From JAEXNA01 sp041676625 (GTDB lineage: Bacteria; Vulcanimicrobiota; Xenobia; Xenobiales; JADMJV01), in the NCBI GenBank assembly GCA_041676625.1, contig JBAYRN010000112.1:1-18754 (forward strand): a DNA stretch of 18,754 bases, in the 5' to 3' direction. The stretch's first letter is position 1. Each line of letters begins with the position of its first letter. Under the pieces are notes generated by a model. It worked only from the letters and a program-made list of their open reading frames with translations, did no database searches and was not told where the DNA came from. Positions 15,205 to 18,754 of this stretch are shown piece after piece. Both the position numbers and the translations under genes were made by a program.

Positions 15205-16113
15205 ATGAATATTCAAGCAACAGCTGTACGGCCTAACATCACCAGGCCTCAAGTACAACAGCAGACCATCCAACAAGAAGCCCCTCAGGCCCAGGAATCA
15301 GTCACCTTCAGCGGTGGCAACGGGGTCGGCTGGGGAGATGCCGCCGTCGGTCTCGTCACGGGTGTGGCTACCGGCGCCGTCACCGGCGTGGGTGCCGGAC
15401 TCAGCGCCGTGAAACACTCGGCCCTCGGTACCGTAGAAGCTTACAAAGCCCTGTGGACCAACGAAACCATCGGACCGGTTCTGAAAACCGCCATGGGTGC
15501 GCTGCTACCGGTGGCCACCGTGGGTGTACCGATCCTCTCAGCTCTCGGCGGCGCCGCTTACGGTCTCTACGCCGGATTCGTGGAAGGCGCCACCAACGGG
15601 ATGGCTGCGGGTCTGAGCAAAGGCCTCAAAGACGTCTCCAAATTCGAGAACGAACTGGCTCCTTCGGTGCGCCGGGGCATCCAAGAATTTGGAGAGAGCA
15701 AACTCGGAGAAGGCGAGCAAGCCTTCGACATCTCGCCTGTGCGTGGTCTGGCCGCCGTGGGTGCCGGACTGGGCAACACCGTGGTCGGCGGGGTCGGTAT
15801 CGGCCTCTCCACCGCAAGCCAGATCCCCGAGGCGTTTATCACCGCCAACCGAGCCATCCACCAGAGCGACATGGGCATGCCGCTGAAAACCGTTTCTCAC
15901 GCCGTGTCTCTGCCGCTGGCCGTTCTGGCCGCTCCCCTGGGAGTCGTCGGCGGAGCCCTCTTCGGCCTGGGTGCCGGTGCTTACCACGGCTACAACGACG
16001 GCTTTGTCGAGTCGTTCCAGAAAAACGTCGAGTACGTCGGTGAATACCACAAAATGGTCGACGATGGACTGGCCAAAATGGCCGAAGAACTGGTGAAGGA
16101 TCCTCGGACCTAA
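15205..16113 (+). CDS. Glycine-rich hydrophobic protein with internal duplication
   Basis: I do not recognise this 302-residue protein. Residues 1-38 are a Gln/Pro-rich, probably disordered N-terminus ending VTFSG, with no signal peptide. Two similar halves follow: the first at about 46-135, the second at about 180-270. Landmarks repeat at an offset of 134-135: GLS (65 and 200), LKT (93 and 227), GGAxxGL (115 and 249). Each half has a Gly-zipper stretch, a Pro-containing hydrophobic segment and a GGA(A/L)(Y/F)GL(Y/G)AG helix, so it may insert into or lie on a membrane. The last ~30 residues are charged and helical. A GGAG ribosome-binding site precedes the ATG and a strong terminator follows, so it is a single-gene unit. 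Confidence 0.8.
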   Translation: MNIQATAVRPNITRPQVQQQTIQQEAPQAQESVTFSGGNGVGWGDAAVGLVTGVATGAVTGVGAGLSAVKHSALGTVEAYKALWTNETIGPVLKTAMGALLPVATVGVPILSALGGAAYGLYAGFVEGATNGMAAGLSKGLKDVSKFENELAPSVRRGIQEFGESKLGEGEQAFDISPVRGLAAVGAGLGNTVVGGVGIGLSTASQIPEAFITANRAIHQSDMGMPLKTVSHAVSLPLAVLAAPLGVVGGALFGLGAGAYHGYNDGFVESFQKNVEYVGEYHKMVDDGLAKMAEELVKDPRT

Positions 16114-16129
16114 TCGCTTCTTCCTCAGG

Positions 16130-16158
16130 AAAAGCTCCCGCCTTGGCGGGGGCTTTTT
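16130..16158 (+). terminator. Strong intrinsic terminator
   Basis: AAAAGC-TCCCGCC pairs with GGCGGGG-GCTTTT, closed by a CUUG tetraloop and followed by a run of T (16154-16160). It ends transcription of the 302-residue protein gene 17 bases after its stop and insulates the hydrolase gene. Confidence 0.9.
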
Positions 16159-16195
16159 TTGATCTGGGTCAAGGAGAAGCCGAACCGCCGCCTCC

Positions 16196-16201
16196 TAGAA
16201 T
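16196..16201 (+). promoter_or_regulatory. -10-like hexamer just before the hydrolase start
   Basis: TAGAAT ends five bases before the ATG at 16207, and no Shine-Dalgarno lies at a usable distance. If used, the message would be leaderless. No convincing -35 box is seen 16-18 bases upstream. Confidence 0.3.
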
Positions 16202-16206
16202 CGACT

Positions 16207-17139
16207 ATGAAGTTTTTATTACGACTTTTTCCATTGATTCTTTGTTTATTGACGGGGTACGCCGGGGCCGACGAGGCTGGACCGGTCCCGATCAGGGTGG
16301 AGCCTGAGTCAACTCCCTCCGGAGAGGCGGCCTTCCTGGGCCCGCTTCGTCGGGTGGAGGTGGGGGACATCAGCATCGGCTTTCGGCAGTTTGGCTCGGG
16401 GCCGCCGGTGGTCCTGGTCATGGGGTTTTCAGGAACCACGCAACTCTGGGACGTGGCTCTCTTGGGCAGCCTGGCCGAGGAACACCAGGTGACCATCTTC
16501 GACAACCGAGGGGTCAATGAAACCACCCGCGGTACCGCTCCTCTCACCATGGAGCAAATGGCCGATGATACTGCAGGTTTCCTGGAGGCGGTGGCTCCGG
16601 AAGCGGTGGTGGTGGGGTGGTCCATGGGAGGAGAGATCGCTCTCACCATGTTGGTGAGACAACCCGAGGCTTGCAAAGCAGTGATCGCCTGTGGCTCCGA
16701 CTTCGGTGGACCTCACGCGCTCGAACCCACCGAGGACGTCCTGGCGGTCTTGAACGACCCCGAAGCCCCCCCGGAAAAGCTGCTGGCGCTCCTCTTTCCG
16801 GATAGCCCGGAAGGTATGACTTCGTTGGTTCGCTTCGCCCGGGGTACCGAGGTCATGCCAGAGGGCCATCTCGATCCGGTGGTCTTACAAGAGCAGTCGG
16901 CCGCTGAGGAGGCCTTCGCCGAGAGCAGCAGCACCTACGACGGCCTGCCCCAAGTCCAAAAACCGGTGATCGTGGTGGGGGGCGAGCTGGACCCCGTGGT
17001 CCCGGTAGGAAACGCGCATCTGGTGGCCAAGCGGGTCCCAGGAGCGCGTCTGGAAATCTTTGAGGGAGCTAGCCACGGCATGCTCTTTCAAGACAGTGAG
17101 CGACTGGTGAAACTGGTGAGGGAATTGACGAGGGATTAG
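16207..17139 (+). CDS. Exported alpha/beta hydrolase
   Basis: This 310-residue protein starts with a signal peptide (MKFLLRLFPLILCLLTGYAG), so it probably acts outside the cytoplasm. The alpha/beta hydrolase core has VMGFSGTT (71-78, oxyanion region), DNRG (99-102), the nucleophile elbow GWSMGG with S139, the acid D262 (GGELDP) and the base H290 (GASHGM). The substrate cannot be told from sequence. Esterases, lipases and C-C hydrolases share this pattern. A TTG at 16159 would lengthen it by 16 residues, but that codon lies inside the preceding terminator, so I use the ATG. Confidence 0.88.
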   Translation: MKFLLRLFPLILCLLTGYAGADEAGPVPIRVEPESTPSGEAAFLGPLRRVEVGDISIGFRQFGSGPPVVLVMGFSGTTQLWDVALLGSLAEEHQVTIFDNRGVNETTRGTAPLTMEQMADDTAGFLEAVAPEAVVVGWSMGGEIALTMLVRQPEACKAVIACGSDFGGPHALEPTEDVLAVLNDPEAPPEKLLALLFPDSPEGMTSLVRFARGTEVMPEGHLDPVVLQEQSAAEEAFAESSSTYDGLPQVQKPVIVVGGELDPVVPVGNAHLVAKRVPGARLEIFEGASHGMLFQDSERLVKLVRELTRD

Positions 17140-17179
17140 CAGTCTGAGTCAAACGGCTGGGCTAACTTCGTGAATCGAG

Positions 17180-17275
17180 AGCATGCCACGCCAGGCCGCA
17201 TGCTTCGAACTCGCCGCGCATAAGCCCAATGCATGCCGCGCCAGGCCGCATGATCATGCCGCGCGGGGCCGCATG
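17180..17275. repeat. REP-like GC-rich repeat cluster
   Basis: Three adjacent imperfect copies of a unit built on GCATGCCGCGCC..GGCCGCATG occur, separated by CTTCGAAC-CGCCGCGCATAAGCCCA or by ATGATCATG. The same modules recur at 18147-18195 and 18411-18600. GCATGATCATGC at 17248-17259 is a perfect 12-bp palindrome. These look like repetitive extragenic palindromes. No gene is supported in 17140-17485. Confidence 0.7.
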
Positions 17276-17371
17276 CCGATAAGAGTGGATGACCCTGTGG
17301 ACGGCGCGAAAGGTTTGGAGCACGCTTCAGTTTTAGGGAAGATCAACAGGCACGTCGACGGAGGTCTGCCT

Positions 17372-17416
17372 CAAACTCGGGAGTTTGGTTGATATTGAGC
17401 TGCGCCATACTATACA
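17372..17416 (+). promoter_or_regulatory. Candidate promoter with upstream inverted repeat
   Basis: TTGATA (17389-17394) and TATACA (17411-17416) are spaced by 16 bases, about 70 bases before the ATG at 17486. A perfect inverted repeat CAAACTC-GG-GAGTTTG (17372-17387) abuts the -35 box, in the same 7-2-7 format as the vapBC operator. A further 12-bp inverted repeat CCATA-CA-TATGG lies at 17421-17432. Confidence 0.45.
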
Positions 17417-17464
17417 GGTACCATACATATGGGTTTAAGGGAATTTTTCACATACCGTTTGTGG

Positions 17465-17486
17465 TGACTCGACTATAGTCGAGTCA
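17465..17486. promoter_or_regulatory. Perfect 22-bp palindrome touching a start codon
   Basis: The half-site TGACTCGACTA is followed directly by its exact reverse complement, ending on the A of the ATG at 17486. Its centre contains TATAGT (17474-17479), a -10-like hexamer six bases before the ATG. It is a likely operator, or a hairpin in the mRNA that would sit over the ribosome-binding region. Confidence 0.7.
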
Positions 17487-17872
17487 TGCAACAGCGAACT
17501 GTGAAGCCTCGGACCGAAGAGGCACCTATTTTCCTCGGAATGCGTGGGCAACACCTCGAGAAGCTCGATGGCGGTTTGGTGATGGGTCTCTGGGAACAGG
17601 ATTTGCCCAAGGATTTTGAATTCCGCGCTTACTGTCATGTGGCCGACTACTTCGCCGTCTATTGTTCGGCCCAGGGCTATCTTCTGGAGTTCACCGAATG
17701 GAACAGTCTAGGCAAGGTTTTTCGTGCCCTTCGCCTGTCCTACCAACCCTCGAGAGATCAGATCAAGACACTCTTTTTCGATAGGACTACAGGCGGAAGC
17801 TGGTGTTTCGAGATGATGGATTTTGACGATCTGTCAGACGAGGATCGACCGGGTTCGCCCGAGACACTCTAG
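17486..17872 (+). CDS. Hypothetical protein, 128 residues
   Basis: I do not recognise this protein. It looks like a soluble mixed alpha/beta protein. Residues 1-12 are basic, the middle is aromatic-rich (FRAYCHVADYFAVYCSAQGY, 46-65), and the C-terminus is acidic (MDFDDLSDEDR, 111-121). It has no signal peptide or membrane segment. Codon use looks like real coding sequence rather than repeat, unlike the frames on either side. No Shine-Dalgarno is present, since the 22 bp before the ATG are a palindrome. It lies alone between REP-like clusters, with a candidate promoter 70 bases upstream. A regulated stand-alone gene or a lone cargo gene are both possible. Confidence 0.65.
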   Translation: MQQRTVKPRTEEAPIFLGMRGQHLEKLDGGLVMGLWEQDLPKDFEFRAYCHVADYFAVYCSAQGYLLEFTEWNSLGKVFRALRLSYQPSRDQIKTLFFDRTTGGSWCFEMMDFDDLSDEDRPGSPETL

Positions 17873-17968
17873 AACACGCGGATGAGTGAGCCCTACCTCC
17901 ATTCTTAGCAAGTAGGTAAGCCCTTGGAACGAGCGGGCATCTTCGGAGCACCCGCTTAGTCGTAGCCA

Positions 17969-18235
17969 ACCCTTTCCCAAAAAAAATTCTCTCGGTGCAC
18001 TAGACGTTCGCAAAGTTGGTGGGATACATCCAATAAGCACACTTCTTGGTCGGCTCTCGAAACAAAAATTCGAGGGCTTTTCTTTTTTCACGGGGGAGTG
18101 GTTTATTTTTGGGTGACGGGTCCATCCAGTCAGGTGTTTGTAAACTCGCCGCGCATAAACCCAATGCATGCGGCGCCGTGCCGCATGCTTCGAACACAAC
18201 TGACTGCAGCAACGGGCCCGCCGCATGTTCACGTC
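17969..18235. repeat. Long tandem repeat, unit 1 (267 bp)
   Basis: The unit begins ACCCTTTCCC, has a 120-bp core ending in a T-run at 18088, then a conserved tail (GGGGGAGTGGTTTATTTTTG and a small hairpin at 18111-18127), a single REP-like module (18147-18195) and a conserved spacer with GCAGCAACGGGCCCGCCGCATG. It differs from units 2 and 3 at scattered positions. The stretch 17873-17968 before it holds only a weak hairpin (AGCGGG/CCCGCT) and no gene. Confidence 0.85.
18052..18088 (+). terminator. Terminator-like hairpin of repeat core 1
   Basis: GGCTCTCGAA pairs with TTCGAGGGCT (10 bp, two G-U) around a 7-base A-rich loop, followed by TTTCTTTTTT. The stem is the same in all three cores, while the loop here has one extra A. 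Confidence 0.75.
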
Positions 18236-18633
18236 ACCCTTTCCCTAAAAAATTTTCTCTCGCAGCACTAGACGTTCGCAAAGTTGGTGGGATACATCTA
18301 GCAAGCACACTTCTTGGTCGGCTCTCGAAACAAAATTCGAGGGCTTTTCTTTTTTCGGGGGGAGTGGTTTATTTTTGGATGACGGTTCATCCAATCAGGT
18401 GTTGCAAACACTCCGCACGCAAGCCCAGTGCATGCCGTGCCGTGCCGCATGTTCATGCCACCCGGCGCCGCATGCTTGCATGCTTCGAACGCGCCGCGCA
18501 TAAACCCAGTGCGTGCCGCACCGTACCGCGAAAACCCAATGCGTACCGCGCCGTGTCGCATGATCATGCCATTCCAGGCCGCATGCTTCGAACACAACTG
18601 ACCGCAGCAACGGGCCCGCCGCATGTTCACGTC
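18236..18633. repeat. Long tandem repeat, unit 2 (398 bp)
   Basis: It has the same order of parts as unit 1, but the REP-like section (18411-18600) is expanded to several modules, which explains the extra length. The 120-bp core (18236-18355) is nearly identical to that of unit 3. Frames open across the unit are artefacts of the repeat. Confidence 0.85.
18320..18355 (+). terminator. Terminator-like hairpin of repeat core 2
   Basis: It has the same 10-bp stem with a 6-base loop ACAAAA and the T-rich tail TTTCTTTTTT. It would end any plus-strand transcript of the core. Confidence 0.75.
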
Positions 18634-18754
18634 ACCCTTTCCCTAAAAAAATTTCTCTCGCAGCACTAGACGTTCGCAAAGTTGGTGGGATACATCTAGC
18701 AAGCACACTTCTTGGTCGGCTCTCGAAACAAAATTCGAGGGCTTTTCTTTTTTC
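18634..18754. repeat. Long tandem repeat, unit 3, cut by window edge
   Basis: The 120-bp core (18634-18753) is complete and matches unit 2 almost base for base. The rest lies beyond the window, so the array may have more copies. Confidence 0.85.
18718..18753 (+). terminator. Terminator-like hairpin of repeat core 3
   Basis: Identical in stem, loop and T-tail to the hairpin of core 2, lying at the extreme right end of the window. Confidence 0.75.

Noticed and set aside
17183..17392. 69-residue frame before the palindrome
   Set aside because: The first half is REP-like repeat. The second half is unrecognised, has no ribosome-binding site and overlaps the candidate promoter and inverted repeat.
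17180..18600. Possible CRISPR array
   Set aside because: Repeats vary in length and spacing and have no uniform spacers, and no cas gene is present in the window.
18000..18630. Minus-strand frames containing FREPTKKCA
   Set aside because: These are the reverse of the repeat cores. Copies 2 and 3 carry a stop where copy 1 reads through, so there is no conserved coding.
18046..18669. 207-residue open frame across the repeat array
   Set aside because: It runs through two different repeat units and REP-like modules. Its sequence is repeat-derived (AAHKPNAC-type strings) and the frame is not kept between copies.

Overview
The window is ordinary high-GC bacterial chromosome with tightly packed, often overlapping genes. 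Frequent GTG and TTG starts, export signals (signal peptides, a probable lipoprotein signal), RsmC/RsuA-type rRNA modification and a class D beta-lactamase point to a free-living diderm bacterium. I cannot fix the phylum from sequence alone. The gene repertoire and the 302-residue protein with a Gln-rich N-terminus ending in VTFSG would fit one of the less-studied lineages (for example Eremiobacterota/Xenobia-like), but that is a weak guess.

Region 1 (1-8569, minus strand) is one long operon, read from right to left: a membrane-anchored coiled-coil protein with a Gly-Gln tract; a MoxR AAA+ ATPase; an exported membrane protein with a GATase-like domain; an ABC ATPase; an ABC-2 type permease; a DUF58 protein; and a BatA/VWA protein that runs off the left edge. 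Nearly every junction overlaps or is separated by only a few bases, so translation is probably coupled. The set combines a MoxR/DUF58/VWA chaperone-type module with a GldA/F/G-like ABC module, all directed at the cytoplasmic membrane.

Region 2 (8570-11662) starts with a divergent intergenic region containing inverted repeats. It is followed by a small secreted DUF3060 repeat protein with its own terminator, an rsmC-rsuA pair on the minus strand that modifies 16S rRNA, and a divergently transcribed exported MsrA.

Region 3 (11659-15016) holds a minus-strand vapB-vapC toxin-antitoxin pair. A cytosolic M48-type metallopeptidase is translationally coupled to vapC by a TAGTG junction, so the three genes form one unit. 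The vapB promoter contains a 7-2-7 palindrome and appears to give a leaderless message. A class D beta-lactamase diverges from vapB and converges with an overlapping M19 dipeptidase.

Region 4 (15017-17139) holds a glycine-rich membrane-type protein of 302 residues built from an internal duplication (offset about 134 residues), a strong intrinsic terminator, and an exported alpha/beta hydrolase.

Region 5 (17140-18754) is the least ordinary part. An unrecognised 128-residue protein is preceded by three inverted repeats, including a perfect 22-bp palindrome touching its start codon. It sits between REP-like GC-rich repeats. To its right is a tandem array of long repeats, each with a 120-bp core ending in an intrinsic terminator. 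The array continues past the window edge, looks non-coding, and could be a family of small RNAs or a dispersed mobile repeat.
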